The translations under genes were made by a program, and so were the position numbers. Source: Hermodice carunculata (Eukaryota > Annelida > Polychaeta > Eunicida > Amphinomidae). Taken from it: a stretch of 64,000 nt of DNA. The notes beneath the pieces were generated by a model. The model was not told the origin of the DNA, ran no database searches, and saw nothing but the letters and a program-made list of their open reading frames with translations. Positions 23,848 through 36,759 of this stretch are shown here, one piece after another (within the stretch, counting starts at the first letter, position 1; every line of letters starts with the position of its first letter). Where the stretch lies: the NCBI GenBank assembly GCA_964020975.1, contig OZ026619.1, positions 4,107,915-4,171,914 on the forward strand, given 5' to 3'.

Positions 23848-26067
23848 TGGCACTGTAATGTGACCGTCCGTCAGTTTGCATAATACAACCTAAGCGAAGG
23901 ATGGTTCCACCAAAAGACAATTTATTTGGTAATCAGGCAGTGATGCAGTGTAGCACTCAAAGCCATGGACAGCTTAATTTTCATTTTATGTAAAGCATGT
24001 ACACCAAAGCTGATTCTGACCTGATAAGTGGCTATGTCCAGGTGGCGCGGGCGAAGCCAGGGCTTCATGAAACGCTGCCTTAATGATCAAGCAGTCCCCC
24101 TGACGTAAGTTTTATTTTCCGACCCCATAAGGCAATGCATATTCTTGTTAGTATGGACCTGCAGATTAAATATGCATCAGAATGTAGCATTTCTTTTTCC
24201 ATAGGGGAAAACGGGCCTTTGGTGTATTAAAGAGTCTAATTTGTACATTTTTCACAGATTTTTCGTTCGAAATTTGGCTTACAAAACTTAAGAATTCGTA
24301 TTCTAAAACTTCGTGGCAACATCTAGGTTTGGTATCTTTACAAAGGCAATGGTAAAATTTTACTCGAAGCTTGCATGTACCTCTCATAGAGGCAATCCTT
24401 GCTTCATCTCTGTGGGCCACAAACCCACACAAATAAACAATATATGCCAAAACGCAGACGAAAATACCTAGGTTACAATTTCAGCTCCACAATACTTTTT
24501 ATTTTGTGAAAATCGATTCGTTAGTTTTTGAGATAATGCGGATCAATATTTATGCATTTCAGTGCAAAAATAGCTTTTCCCACAACACATAAAGGACGTT
24601 ACCAGGTAATAGAATAGAACGGAACTGAATGCTGGTAAATGTGTATAAAAGTGACCGCAGTTTTAAAAACTATGAAATTTATCATAATTTTAATTAATTG
24701 TTAGATAAATATTACTGATTTGGAACTCTGAACTCATCTGTACATGATGGAGAATGATGCTTTTTATTCTTATGTATATAAAGCCACCATTTTCAAAGGG
24801 AAGCAACTGAACGAACAATCAATTTTTATACACTATTTATGTATTTTGCACAGGTTATATGGCGGAACGCGGAAATTATTGACTATACCGCACCTATATA
24901 CATTGTATTGCATGCAGGAGTAGTCTGTGGGAGTGGCCTCAATTCTGAAACTATTGCCAGGCGCATTTGAATTTAAAGCATGTGCAAGAGTAAAAGACTG
25001 GTTGTATTTGTAAGATTGTCTCATTTCTGATTGTACAGGGTTCTCATAAATACATATAACTAAAATCGATTATATACATTAAAATTCACAATATTCTTAC
25101 ACATAATGTTGAATTGAATTTCCTGCATGGATTTTCTGTATTTTGCATAAGGATAGACATCATCCCAAGTATTGATAAAGGCTGCTCCAAATGAATGAAG
25201 ATTATATTTTTTATGCAAGTAACTTATATTGATATCTATGAAAGAGAAATATATGAAAGAGAATTTATGTCTAAGTACAAAAAGTAAAGTGCACTGAAAT
25301 TGAATGACAAAGTATTCATGTAAATTTACGTGCACAGACACATATTCTTTGACCCTGATTTACTTCAAATGTAAATGATCACTTTAGTGACCTCCACACG
25401 TCGACAGTATTGACTTGCATTTCAGCGAAAGTTCCACTTTGTAGAGTCTTAAGGCAACAGCTGCTTGCCTTTTGTGGCATAGAGAATATTATCAAAGGCT
25501 TTGGCCCCAGACACCCGTGAATTCATAATAGCATTTTGTTAAAGAAAGGGTAAATTTATAATATTTGTGTGTCATTGGCATTGTCGTAAAGCTTCAAATC
25601 TTTTAGCTATTGTATATGCGCTACACACTTAAATGCACCCACCACAAAAGATACAGAGGATCAAAGAAAGGGGCTGAGTTTGTGAATTTTTAGTTCAGGT
25701 CATGATGGAGAACGATTTCCTTTTTGAACGGCCCATTAAAATATTGTAGGCGTAATTGCAGATGTGTCATGATGACCATAGCTAGAAATTAAATTGGCAA
25801 AGACACGTACATGAAACTTGCACTGTCGCGAACGCTTGGCATCGTATCAAACCGATAAATTTAGCCTCATGGATGGCATCGTCACATTGTGTCGTGATTC
25901 TTTTGACATGAATATCTGTGATATGAAAAGGGTACACCTTCTCATACGCCAATATTTCCTGTCAAACAGTTGACGACTGCCTGTATGTTATACATGTGTT
26001 ATCCCATCAAAAATGTATATTTTTTGTGCTGCATTGGAATTGTTAAGACTGATCTCACACAATGCTA
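23848..26067. other. Non-coding stretch downstream of the innexin-like gene
   Basis: No second gene is seen. An AATAAA lies near 24,433, about 585 bases after the stop, and could serve as a polyadenylation signal, but this is guesswork. Confidence 0.4.
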
Positions 26068-26230
26068 AGAGAATCATGTGAAAAACGTACACCCATAAAG
26101 ACGGGACATTAGTGAAGGTGGTTTATTTCATATAGATGATAGCCCAGGACAGTGCTTCGAGAATCATGTAAAAAACGTACACATGTAAAGACAGGAAATG
26201 AGTCAAGGTGTTTTTATGTGATATCAGAGA
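26068..26230. repeat. 90 bp tandem duplication, two diverged copies
   Basis: GAGAATCATGTGAAAAACGT near 26,069 recurs as GAGAATCATGTAAAAAACGT near 26,159, and similarity continues for about 70 bases (TAAAGACGGGACATTAGT against TAAAGACAGGAAATGAGT). Confidence 0.6.
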
Positions 26231-26887
26231 GCAACGCACATTTGGGTATTCAAAATATTATTTTCTTTGAATAAATTTTATCGTCAAAGTAAATTACAAT
26301 ATCAGGACACCATCAACACTTTTCAAATATTGCAATTTACACAAAGGGATCCATTGTTTGTCCCTCCTGTTCCAGACAGACATGTGATATAAAACAAAAA
26401 TAGTCGTGCGGCTATTCTATAATAACTCCAACAAGTGTATTACCTAAACTTACAATTTATAATCCCTGATACTTTCATGCTGAATAATATGGTAAGGTGA
26501 ACGTCACCTAACGTGTGTAGTTAAGATTCTACCTTGAAGCAGACATGTAGCCTGTGTGTTACATACATCAGTGTCAATTTGTAACTTTGAGCTCTAGTGC
26601 TTGAGCTATTCCACATTTTGTGTGCACAGATTTTTAAAAAAAAGTAATATTGTATTTTTATGACTTGATCTTTGTTTGTAAATGCAACACTTTGTGCCAT
26701 GACGCATGCCAAGCAGTATATTGGGCAGCAGTGTGTCACCTATGATGCTTCATATGGAATAAAGTATACATGATGGCACCCGATGAAATACAGTCGTTGT
26801 GTGAGTCCTCGCTATTTCTGTACAGCATCGGGATACTAGTTTGAAATATTACATCGTCCAACTTGAGATGCCACTCAACACGTTTCT
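26231..26887. other. Non-coding stretch
   Basis: Nothing supported. Confidence 0.45.
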
Positions 26888-27003
26888 GTTTTTTTTGTTT
26901 TGTTTTTGTTTTTGTTTTTTGTTTTTGTTTTTTTGTTTTTTGTTTTTGTTTTTTGTTTTTGCTTTTTGTTTTTGTTTTTTGTTTGTTTGTTTGTTTTGTT
27001 TTG
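26888..27003. repeat. T-rich (T4-7G)n low-complexity tract
   Basis: Runs of four to eight T separated by single G (and one C), ending in GTTTGTTTG repeats. The poly-Phe/Cys and poly-Lys/Thr frames over it are artefacts. Confidence 0.95.
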
Positions 27004-28068
27004 ATCATGTTTCATATATACCTAGGTCCAGAAAAAATTGCCTGTTGCTGAACACTGTAAAAAGAAGTGTCCGATAGCTTGGCAAAATGGTTATAATAAT
27101 TGGCAACCTTTAATAGTAAGTGATCTGAGGAATGAGGTGTAAAAAAAGCCAAATTATTTTGCGAACAATAACAGCAAAAACAACCGTGATGTCTTGAGGT
27201 TCCACAGGGGTAATTATGTCTGTGCTGAAGGGTAATTATGATTGGAGAGTGAACATCTAGGAATGCCAGGGGCTGTATATATATATTTTCAAAATTATTG
27301 CTACCAGAAAGGCAGGTTTTGGCTTGATTATGGAAAACAGTGTGTGCTTTGAGCCCAAATGAATAAAATCAAGGTTGTATACTGGCACCAGTACACACAG
27401 TGGTTCAGCTCGGCTCAACACTGGTCCGCTCAATGACATTGCAAGTAGCACCATGCAGAGTTGGTTGCCATGGCAATTTGCTGACAAATTCCCCATTCAT
27501 GCCCATATTTTTTTTTTTTTTTTTTTATGTAAAAATTGTTTCAAACATTTTGGTGTATAAAACATGTATGTTTGTAATCCATGTTATGAACTGCAAGGTG
27601 GTAGCTCTGTTTGTTATATTTTCACATGTTTAATTAGTAGCATGAAACCTTGAGTGTGGTCATGGTAGTCTGCAAATATGGAAGTCTATCATGTAAAAAA
27701 TGTTTAAACTGGAGCTTTAGCTTAAAAAGCTGATGAAATTTATTGTAAAGACACTTGCATTTAACTGTCAGGAACTGCGGGTTCATTGGCACTGACCGAG
27801 ATAGGCGGACGTTGCTGTTTTTTTTGCAAGCATTGTCATGGCAGCAACCAGCCCCTAGCCACAGTGCACGATGTTCACGTGTCCCCATCAGACTTGATGA
27901 GCACTTAGCACCTCATGAGCAAGTCCAGCTGATTCACATAACATGTGGTTTACTTCAAATATTCACTTTCACAATCAGGAAAAAACAAAGAAAGCAACAT
28001 TTACTAAAAGGAAAGATATTTGCACCGGGGTATCAATGAACTCGAATGTGCCCGCACTGCCTGCTGCT

Positions 28069-28070
<2 letters not shown>
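27004..28070. other. Non-coding stretch
   Basis: No supported gene. A poly-T run lies at 27,508-27,526. Confidence 0.45.
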
Positions 28071-28133
<63 letters not shown>

Positions 28134-28155
28134 TAATAATAATAATAATAATAAC

Positions 28156-28192
<37 letters not shown>

Positions 28193-28366
28193 GTAGTAAT
28201 AATAATAATAATGATAATGATGATAATAATAATTATAATAATAATGGTAATAATAACAATGATAATAACAATAGTAGTAATAATAATAATGATAATGATG
28301 ATGATGATAATAATAACAATAATAATAATGGTAATAGTAATAATAATAATAATGATAATTATGATG

Positions 28367-28461
<95 letters not shown>
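28071..28461. repeat. (TAA)n microsatellite, ~390 bp, interrupted centre
   Basis: Pure AAT runs on both sides (28,071-28,190 and 28,366-28,461) enclose a centre with many GAT, AAC, AGT and GGT variants. All six frames are open over much of it, giving poly-Asn, poly-Ile and poly-Tyr frames with no coding meaning. Confidence 0.97.
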
Positions 28462-28463
<2 letters not shown>

Positions 28464-28634
28464 AACAAAAAACCCAACAACTAAACAGCCATGTTCCATG
28501 TCTACCTTCCAAAAGCCCAATGAGACTTGTATCTGTACAGTAACCCCAACCTCTCAAGAGTCAAACAGTGTCAACTGTTGGTTAGGTTTATTTTGAGCTT
28601 CCTCTTTACCATTAAAGTGCCAATTTAAGACTGA

Positions 28635-28692
28635 GTCAACAGTTTTCCTCGGGACACTTTGCGGGCAAAGTGTCCCGAGGAAAACCGTTGAC
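28635..28692. repeat. 58 bp near-perfect palindrome
   Basis: The left arm GTCAACAGTTTTCCTCGGGA... is matched by the right arm ending ...TCCCGAGGAAAACCGTTGAC. The arms are 28 bases with one mismatch, and the loop is two bases. No unique interior remains. Confidence 0.9.
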
Positions 28693-29573
28693 CAAGACTA
28701 CTTTTTGCTTTAAACTAGGCTTGCTTTTATTTGAATGAAAGGTATTGCAAGAAGGATTAATATAGGTCACCGCCCTGTTTCCTAATTGCCTCAATAAAAT
28801 ATGTTTAAACCAATGAAAGGTATCTTCATGAGGAATTTGAATCTTTTAACCATTATATGTTTAACGGTAATGACAAAACAACTATAGCAGTGATTAGCAC
28901 TGCAAGGGTTGATAGCTTCATTGACAAAACCGCCGCCCGGAGGTCCATCAGTCCATTCTCAGTTGGTATGTGCATGGAGCAAAAAAGGCAGTTTGGTGGA
29001 CACGTCTATAACCAAGTTATTTCCCTGTCAAGCACATGCTACTAATCAGCTTACAAAGCAAGCATGTATAATATTATTTCTTGATTAGCCTAAATACCTT
29101 CTGTGGTCATTTCTGTCTTTTTGGTAAGCACAGCGTCTGAATGATTGTTCGCGCCCCTATAGTTCTATTCTTAACGTATTTTCGCTCTATTGGATTCCTT
29201 TTCATTATTGCAGACGAAGCCATCATTACAAGGGGGCACAGAACGCCCTGTGTCCCGATCTGGGCAAAAAACCACCTCTGTCGCCAGTACCATTGGTTGC
29301 CACATACCATTATTACAAAAACAAGTCTTCGTTAGCAAGCGGAAGAAACTGTAGAAGTTTTCTTTTACATGTTGCTATGATACAACTTAGCTTTACCAAT
29401 GGAGAAGTATTTATAAACATTGGCGCCTCATTCTACTGTATCATGATGCTTCACACAACGATCTGAAATATCTTGAGTTATATACATCAACGGCGGGGCG
29501 AGGTGGCGTTGTCAGGGCTGCTGTATAACATATATCTGGTTTTCCTAAAAGCCTGATCCAAGTTGAATTGGTT
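28693..29573. other. Non-coding stretch
   Basis: No supported gene. Confidence 0.45.
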
Positions 29574-29629
<56 letters not shown>

Positions 29630-29630
29630 A
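29574..29630. repeat. (ATG)n microsatellite, ~19 units
   Basis: A pure ATG/TGA run giving a poly-His frame on the minus strand. Confidence 0.97.
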
Positions 29631-29880
29631 GTGAAGTAAATTTCTTTTAAAAACCTTATTTTCGCTCTTGATAGAGACTGAAAATGTCACGTTGTTGAAA
29701 AAAAAGAAAGAAAAAAGAAAGAAAACAAAAATCAATTCAAACTAATGATAAATTCCTGTAAACACATTTTCTGTGATTACGTGGTGCACTGGATAGTTTC
29801 AATAATAGGCTCTACAATTAAGAAAATAGAGAAAACATTTTTTCCACCAAGGATGCATACATACATAATCTCAAGCGTCT

Positions 29881-30026
29881 TTAGAAAGGTATGACATCGT
29901 GCAAGGAATGCCTTATCGTGTATTTGACTGACAATGCTTCATACTTCTTAGACTGAAACTTGGACGTGGAGGTACGTGAGGGCTGCTCAAAGTACCAGCG
30001 AGCCTCCACTTTTCCTTTTCCTGTAG
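29881..30026 (-). CDS. Possible terminal exon, unrecognised
   Basis: On the minus strand an acceptor-like TTATTTGCTACAG is followed by an open frame. It reads KGKVEARWYFEQPSRTSTSK then FQSKKYEALSVKYTIRHSLH and ends DVIPF plus stop (TAA). Its composition is protein-like (W, Y, E, K, S balanced, no low complexity). No partner exon, domain or poly(A) signal is seen, and the overlapping plus-strand frame (29,960-30,313) is equally unsupported. A chance ORF is quite possible. Confidence 0.2.
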
Positions 30027-30575
30027 CAAATAATGAGAATACAAAAACAATGTCTCCAAATATTGTGATGGTGCCAATGTCATACAAAACACAAAATCTG
30101 ATTTTGCAAGCATATAATCATTATGAAGAGTTACACAAAGTATTTGATGTGTCGCGAGTCACGTTTACAATTATCTTATCTAAATGTAGATCATGTAAAT
30201 CCCTTAATTTGAGAACAAACTCCCAGAGCCACTCCATGTACTTGTTTCCTGACAAAATCGAGAAAAGCAAAATTTGGGACATAACGACAGGCATCAAGGG
30301 TACTTTTCACTGAAATGTTGGACCTCTGGTTCAAACCGGTTGATTTTGCTAAATATTAACGAAATCCTGGAGGAGGATGACACGACAATAGAGTCATAAA
30401 CTCAACTTTTAAGTCGAGAACGCCCTAAAATGCACCAGCTTCCATTTTGTAAAGCAATTTACTTATTTCGACAATACCTTCAGGTACATGTACAGTACCC
30501 TCATTTGGGAACAGATACAATGGAAGCCACTGCGGTAGAGGAACTCGACACCTTCTAATAGACCAAATGCAGCCT

Positions 30576-30628
30576 TAACTAAAAAAGATTTGCTCCACAG
30601 CACATCTTCTGGCTGCCTTCAAAATGAG
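30576..30628 (-). mobile_element. Helentron-like 3' end remnant
   Basis: CTAA followed by AAAAAGATTTGCT-CCAC-AGCACATCTTCT and CTGCCTTCAAAATGAG. This is the family's 3' terminal hairpin and adjoining block only. It ends exactly where LINE coding sequence begins. Confidence 0.55.
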
Positions 30629-31930
30629 TTTGCAAAAGCTATCGACATGCAGAAAAAGTAACAGTTGCTTTTTGTGACATCACCAAGGAGTTTGATAAAG
30701 TGTATCATCCTGCCTTACTTCACAAACTAAGGAGGTCATGTGTCTCTGTTGCTCTGCTTGATTGGCTTAATAATTACCTGAGCGATCGGCAACAGAGGAT
30801 GTTGACACCCCGAAAGTTTTCAATTTGGAGTAAAATTGAAACCGCCCCCCCCCCCCGGCTCAGTTCTTAGACCTCTCTTATTTCTTATTTATGTCAACGA
30901 TATAGTCGACATTGCAACCTCTAACATAAGGCTTTATGCCGATGATGTAAGTTTATACATCAATACTGATAGTCCCTCTGGCTCTGCGGTCACCATGGAT
31001 GACTATTTTAAGCATTTTGAAAATTAGTCTAAGCAATGGCTATAGTTACGTTCAAACGCTCTAGAACTAAATAGATGATTATTGGTAACAAGCGACGGCC
31101 CCTGCAGCATCCCCATGCTCTATTTCAGGGCACTACACTTCAAGATGTACAACAATACACACATTTAGGTCTTATTTTAGTGCAGATTCGTCATGGTCGC
31201 CTTATATAAATTATATTGTCTGTAAAGCAAGGAAAATAATTGGAGTAATGAAGTTTTTGCAACATAGTCTCAGCAGATGCACGTTAGAACTGATATATTT
31301 TACCTACATTAGGCCTATTTTAGAGCATGGTGATGTGTGGGCGGGTGCACAGTCTGATCCAGTCCTTCTAGACGATGTTCAACTGGCTGCATCCCGGGCA
31401 GTGGTGGGCGCGTCTTGTCGCACACGTTGTGCATAGCTGTACAATGAAACTGAATGGGAGACTCTCTTTATGTGTAGAGAAAAACACCGACTCTTACATC
31501 TTTATGAAATAATTAATGGACATACACTTGCATATTTATACGATTTGATTCCAGAAAATGTGTCTGACAGAAATGCATGTACCGTTAGATCCAGACAGAG
31601 CAGAAGCCAGGTCCGTACAAAATTTTATACTTATTATAGCTCTTTTATTCCCGCAACGATTCACCAGTGGATTTTACTCCTACCCAGTGTTCGAAATTCG
31701 GAAGATATAGATACATTTAAACGGAAATGTGGTAACGGGCAACCGGAGACTTATGACTTGTTTTACATTGGTAAGAGGAAAGCCAACATTTTACATACAA
31801 AAATCAGGATGGGCTGCAACCACTTGAACCATAATATGCATCAAATTTAGCAAATTCTCCTGCTTGCGCTTGTGGTGCCCAGGTAGACAATTAGTGTCAT
31901 TAATTCTTTGAGTGTATTAAGTACACGACT
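30629..31930 (+). mobile_element. LINE (non-LTR retrotransposon), 5'-truncated, RT to 3' part of ORF2
   Basis: Translated blocks follow the order of a LINE reverse transcriptase. VTVAFCDITKEFDKVYHPAL is palm block A. LLDWLNNYLSDRQQRM follows. GSVLRPLLFLIYVNDIVDI, preceded by a C-run at 30,843-30,856, comes before RLYADDVSLY, the YADD catalytic box. Then come LELIYFTYIRPILEHGDVW and a C-terminal region with WETLFMCREKHRLLHLYEII, IPATIHQW and ILHTKIRMGCNHLN. A CACG cysteine motif near 31,865 and FFECIKYT near 31,905 close the ORF. Several stops and frameshifts interrupt it. The 5' end is missing, with a Helentron-like remnant in its place. The clade lies in the CR1/L2/Jockey group, not resolved. 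Confidence 0.8.
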
Positions 31931-31948
31931 GAGCAGAATTCATTGCAC

Positions 31949-32032
31949 AAAAAAAAACAGAAACAAAAACAAAAAAACAAAAAACAAAAAAAAAAAAAAA
32001 AAAAAAAAAACAAAAAAAAAAAAAAAAAAAAC
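31949..32032. repeat. A-rich low-complexity tract
   Basis: A-runs with scattered C and G just after the LINE's coding end. It may be the decayed tail of the LINE, though its (A)nC texture also fits a separate simple repeat. Confidence 0.85.
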
Positions 32033-32297
32033 CCTGCTCTTTTCACGCCACGAACTATTATGCTTGGAAATCCCAAGTGTATTAAGTCAATAGTCAATAA
32101 ACCAAATTATTGTTGACGGTACCCTCACATATATTTTAAATGCTGGCAGATTCAAGTAAGGCCCGTGCGTTTTCCGCCCAAATTGGTGCACAAGCTTTGC
32201 TTGTGGCTGGTGGTGGGTCACGTGCGGCCGGCACTGAGCAGCTTTCCGCATGCAGCACTTGTTGTCTACAGAGTCAATTGTCTGGCCACGCTGGACT

Positions 32298-32395
<98 letters not shown>
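32298..32395. repeat. (TGA)n microsatellite, ~33 units
   Basis: A pure TGA/GAT run producing poly-Asp, poly-Met, poly-His and poly-Ser frames on the two strands. Confidence 0.97.
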
Positions 32396-32616
32396 CTGCA
32401 TGCTTCTTGTAATCGTAACTGTGAAGTCTAATCTTCATGTATGTGTCCTTGTCAATGTTACGTCGATGTGGTGTCCTGTGGCCCGTCTTCACCTTTTGTA
32501 CAGTATTTGTATTGTTCTTTTATTTCTTTTCTTTTTTCGCGAGCTGGATTTATATAGGCAAAGCCTGTTTCCCAATCGTTTTTTTTTTCTCTGAATAAAT
32601 ATGTTTAAAACAAAAA

Positions 32617-32845
32617 GAGAACAGTTTGAAAAGCTACACTTTGCCATTGTTCAACATAATCTAAATTTTGTGTATGAGCCTAATTTGCATAAATTAAAAT
32701 GTTACAACATTGGTTCTTGGTTCATTGGATGTGGCCATGTCACAAAATTATAAACTGTTGTTTGAATGACACCTCTATCTATAATAGTTTTGAAGCTATT
32801 CGACATTTTAATTTTGTTCATTTGGGTTTGCACCCAGGCATAATT
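32617..32845 (-). mobile_element. Helentron-like element, short internally deleted copy
   Basis: It starts within the family's AGAGAACAGTTTGAAAAGCT block, so the 3' hairpin is lost. It holds about one and a half core repeats (TAATTTGCATAAATTAAAAT, CACCTCTATCTATAATAG) and jumps directly to the 5' terminal hairpin TTGGGT-TTGC-ACCCAGGCAT plus AATT. Confidence 0.65.
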
Positions 32846-33473
32846 GAAATAGGTCAGTTGCAGAAAGCAACGCACATTCTGAAGGTCAATCATAGCATTG
32901 TGCACGTTGCACATTCTGATCACACGAACTCAGCTCGATCCGGTGTCCCTGCTTTCAGTGTACACACTGTTTGTTTTCTTTGAACGTTTTAAATAAACAT
33001 CTACCATACACAGGCGTCCCATTGATTTTCCAAATATGTTTTACTGGCTTCAATATCACCGGTGTTACATCATTCAGAGGTTTCACCTGCATTGCTTTTA
33101 CTAACAAAAAGTCTAACGAATATTTGCCAGCGATACATAAGGTGTACATTTTCCAAAAGGAATAAACACAGACCTGCAAAATGGACTGGTGGTACTCTCT
33201 ATCAAAGCAACACGAATGAGTGAAATCTTCTCATGCGAAAGGATTCTATGCAACTCAAATAATTATACAACTATTCAGGAAAAGCAACCTTTTCCGTACA
33301 AAGTTGTATTCGCGTATTTTCTCATATATTTGCTTCTAGCAAGATAGATATTGTTGTCTTTGATACAAACTTTTATCGTTTTTTTCCTGATCGATTGTAT
33401 TTAGAAAATTTTGTCAAATCATTCACATGTACCACCTACGCGCCAGCATTCATGAAGGTTTATGTATTTATTT

Positions 33474-33586
<113 letters not shown>

Positions 33587-33732
33587 TTTCATTAGTATTA
33601 CGCATGCTGTTATCTCTGTTTAGAACGTTAAGATTTGAATCACTTAATGTACACAATCAGGCGAACATATTGACTTTTTTCATTTCATCTTTATTTAATG
33701 TCGGTTTTTACCAAATGATGACGTTTTTCTTC

Positions 33733-34356
33733 ATGGAACAGTTGTATTGAACAAGAAGCTAAAGTTACAGCATGGAACAGTTGTATTGATTAAGAAGCTA
33801 TGGATACAGCATGGAATAGTTGTATTCAATAAGAAGCTATGGATACAGCATGGAACAGTTGTACTCAATAAGAAGCTGTGGATACAGCATGGAACAGTTG
33901 TATTCAATAAGAAGCTATGGATACAGCATGGAACAGTTGTATTCAATAAGAAGCTGTGGATACAGCATGGAACAGTTGTATTCAATAAGAAGCTGTGGAT
34001 ACAGCATGGAACAGTTGTATTCAATAAGAAGCTATGGACACAGCATGGAACAGTTGTATTCAATAAGAAGCTGTGGATACAGCATGGAACAGTTGTATTC
34101 AATAAGAAGCTGTGGATACAGCATGGAACAGTTGTATTCAATAAGAAGCTATGGACACAGCATGGAACAGTTGTATTCAATAAGAAGCTGTGGATACAGC
34201 ATGGAACAGTTGTATTCAATAAGAAGCTGTGGATACAGCATGGAACAGTTGTATTCAATAAGAAGCTGTGGATACAGCATGGAACAGTTGTATTCAATAA
34301 GAAGCTGTGGATACAGCATGGAACAGTTGTGTTCAATAAGAAGCTATGGATACAGC
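33733..34356. repeat. 39 bp minisatellite, 16 exact-length copies
   Basis: The unit is ATGGAACAGTTGTATTCAAT followed by AAGAAGCTGTGGATACAGC (39 bases). 624 bases make exactly 16 units with no length variation. Units 1-2 are the most diverged. Variants GCTATGGACACAGC and GCTGTGGATACAGC recur every third unit in units 8-13, showing a three-unit higher order. Because 39 is divisible by three and the unit lacks stops in several frames, ORFs of 187-237 codons run across it on both strands. I see no start, splice or domain evidence for a protein. Confidence 0.95.
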
Positions 34357-36759
34357 ACTGCACTCATTGGGCTTTTTCACTAAATATCCCGCTTCAAAGC
34401 AAATGTCATAAAATTGCTTTCGTACGAAAGAGTCTTCGTGTTGCTTTTTTCCTGATCTAGACGCCGCTGTTTTTGTTTAAATCAAATTAACGTTTAGAAA
34501 GGTAGCTCCCGTTTCTGATAATCTGTTTCTGTTAAATCTAAAATGAGCGTCCACAGACTGATTCCGTTCTTAGTTGCTTGTCCAGCAAATATTTGTCCAT
34601 CATATTAATTCATTTCGGTGTACAAATAGATTGTCTGCGTAAACAGACTGTTCCGCTCATGTTTACCAAGACCCTGGTTCTCAGGGCGTTACACTTCGCA
34701 AGGGGCAGGAGGTCTCTTCACAAGCAAACAAAGCGGAATCTCTCGCAAATATGTCTTCATGAATTACATTTTTATTTATCTTGACAAGAAGACTGTGGAA
34801 ACAGTCTGTACTGGGTGGACGTTGACAGGAAGTTAATGTAAATTTACATCTTGCACACAGACATGTGCCTTTCTTTTCAATATGCAAATAATTCAAATAT
34901 CAGGATTTTCAATCCAAATATCGGGGTTTTCTAATATCTAGTTTAGTCTTTTTCTCATTTCTTTTTCCAGATACCTGCAAACTTTTTAACGTCATATTTA
35001 ACCAACAATTCTAAAGCAACCACTGATAGACAAATCACGGCCACATATAGGCCTATGCCTACATCACATTTATACATTAAAATCATAATTTGGTCAAACC
35101 CATACGACTGTTATTTCAAAATTTATATTTAACTTGCAAATATTTACCTTCTGATACAAATCTGAATGTCCGCACAAGTACTTTTCGACACACACAAAAA
35201 AGTTTTTGGTGTGGCGTGCGTGGTTGAAATAATAGTTACTGTACAAAAAACCTAAGTAGATGGCAAAACCAAGGAATCTGTTATACATAGTAGAGATCTG
35301 TCAATAAACAAGCATTAAGTGCCATCACAACAAAGGAGGCTTGCTATATGTGCCCAAGCTAAGTGTTTAGCCTTCTGAGTATAACACATTACATTTCCCT
35401 TTTATTAAAGATACGATGAGTACCAAACGTTTTGGAGGATGCTAAGTTTTAAACACAGAAAAACAGCTTTATAAAGTTGATAACCAGGGTGCAGGATGAG
35501 CATAGTCCTTGTTTTTGCCGTCAGCCTATTTTCAACATCTGTAATAAGCTGTAACGAACAAGAGAGCTATGTGAAAAGCCCATACTCAGCTGACCTAGAT
35601 GTATTCAACCAAATATAAATCTCAACCAGAGCAGAGCTGAACGTCATCTGCACCTTGAACTGAGCTGAAATGAGCAGAGTTGATCCTGGTTTGACTTTCA
35701 TTTAGAGTACATCGATACGAGCGACTCAGACACAGTGCTGCTAAAATCCCAGCACGAATAAAACAGTACGTTTACTAGTATTAAAGTCTGTTTTACAATA
35801 CTAAGAACGCTAGCCATGGACTAATATCACCGACTGGTTCAAAAGGAAGAAGATAGCACACAGACTGACAGGAGAAAAAAACATAATATGGCAAGCAGGA
35901 TGATTTAAATAAAGCTAAGATAGCAATGAGGTAAAAAGAGTGGGGATAACAAGATAAAAGTGATGACTAATAAGCGCCCTCTGTCGACCCGTATGATAGA
36001 CATATGGACCAAGACAGGGTCTTGAAACCTACGGTCGGCACAGAAAATACAGCAGAAAGCGCGGGTCCCCGGCCCTACAAGCCCGCACCCGCACTCGCTG
36101 GAACTCCATGTCTCGAGCCTCGTCTAAAAATCTTGAATATTTGTGCAATTTTTCATATTATCAGGAATATATTTCCATAACTTTGTCCATCGGGCGTTCA
36201 TGATCGTACGCCATATTTGGGAGTTCTGGGGTGCTCAGTACTAAGTTGGGCAGTGCATCTCAAAGTCGCATGGTTTTACCATATGTTTGAACCGGTCCCA
36301 TATGAAAGGTGCTGAGAGTCTGTTGTCGGATTTTAAAACTTCTAAAAGAATGGTTTTCTTTTTTAACAGTTCCAGAAAATCAAGTCCGGCTTTTTCAGCA
36401 GAGTCTCATAATCACTATGAAAGTCATTGTAGACTATTTTCAGACCTCTACATAAATTAGATAAAGCACCAAAATTCCGTACTTTTAGTGACTGTAATTG
36501 AAACAGATAGAGTGAAGGATATGAAAATGTGTAGATCTAGACGACTCATCCACATTTTTAGATATGCGCTGCAGTATTTTAGTTTGTGCACTTGTTTTTT
36601 ACACGTACTGTACTGGTAAAATTTAAAGGGAACACAATTTATTTTAAAAACAGAAATTCTATTTTTCTGTTTTTTTGGCTCGATTTACAGAAATTCGTGA
36701 CTTTTTGTCGCCATATCTGGATATCAGTTCCTGGCAGGTCCACATATCTACAATCTTGC
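34357..36759. other. Non-coding stretch
   Basis: No supported gene or repeat family. Short hairpins such as AGACTGT-GGAA-ACAGTCT near 34,790 are within chance expectation. Confidence 0.45.

Noticed and set aside
28033-28596. ORFs of 136-217 codons at 28 kb
   Set aside because: Poly-Asn, poly-Ile and poly-Tyr frames of a TAA microsatellite.
33747-34460. 237-codon ORF over the minisatellite
   Set aside because: Produced by a 39 bp stop-free unit, and open in other frames too. No independent coding evidence.
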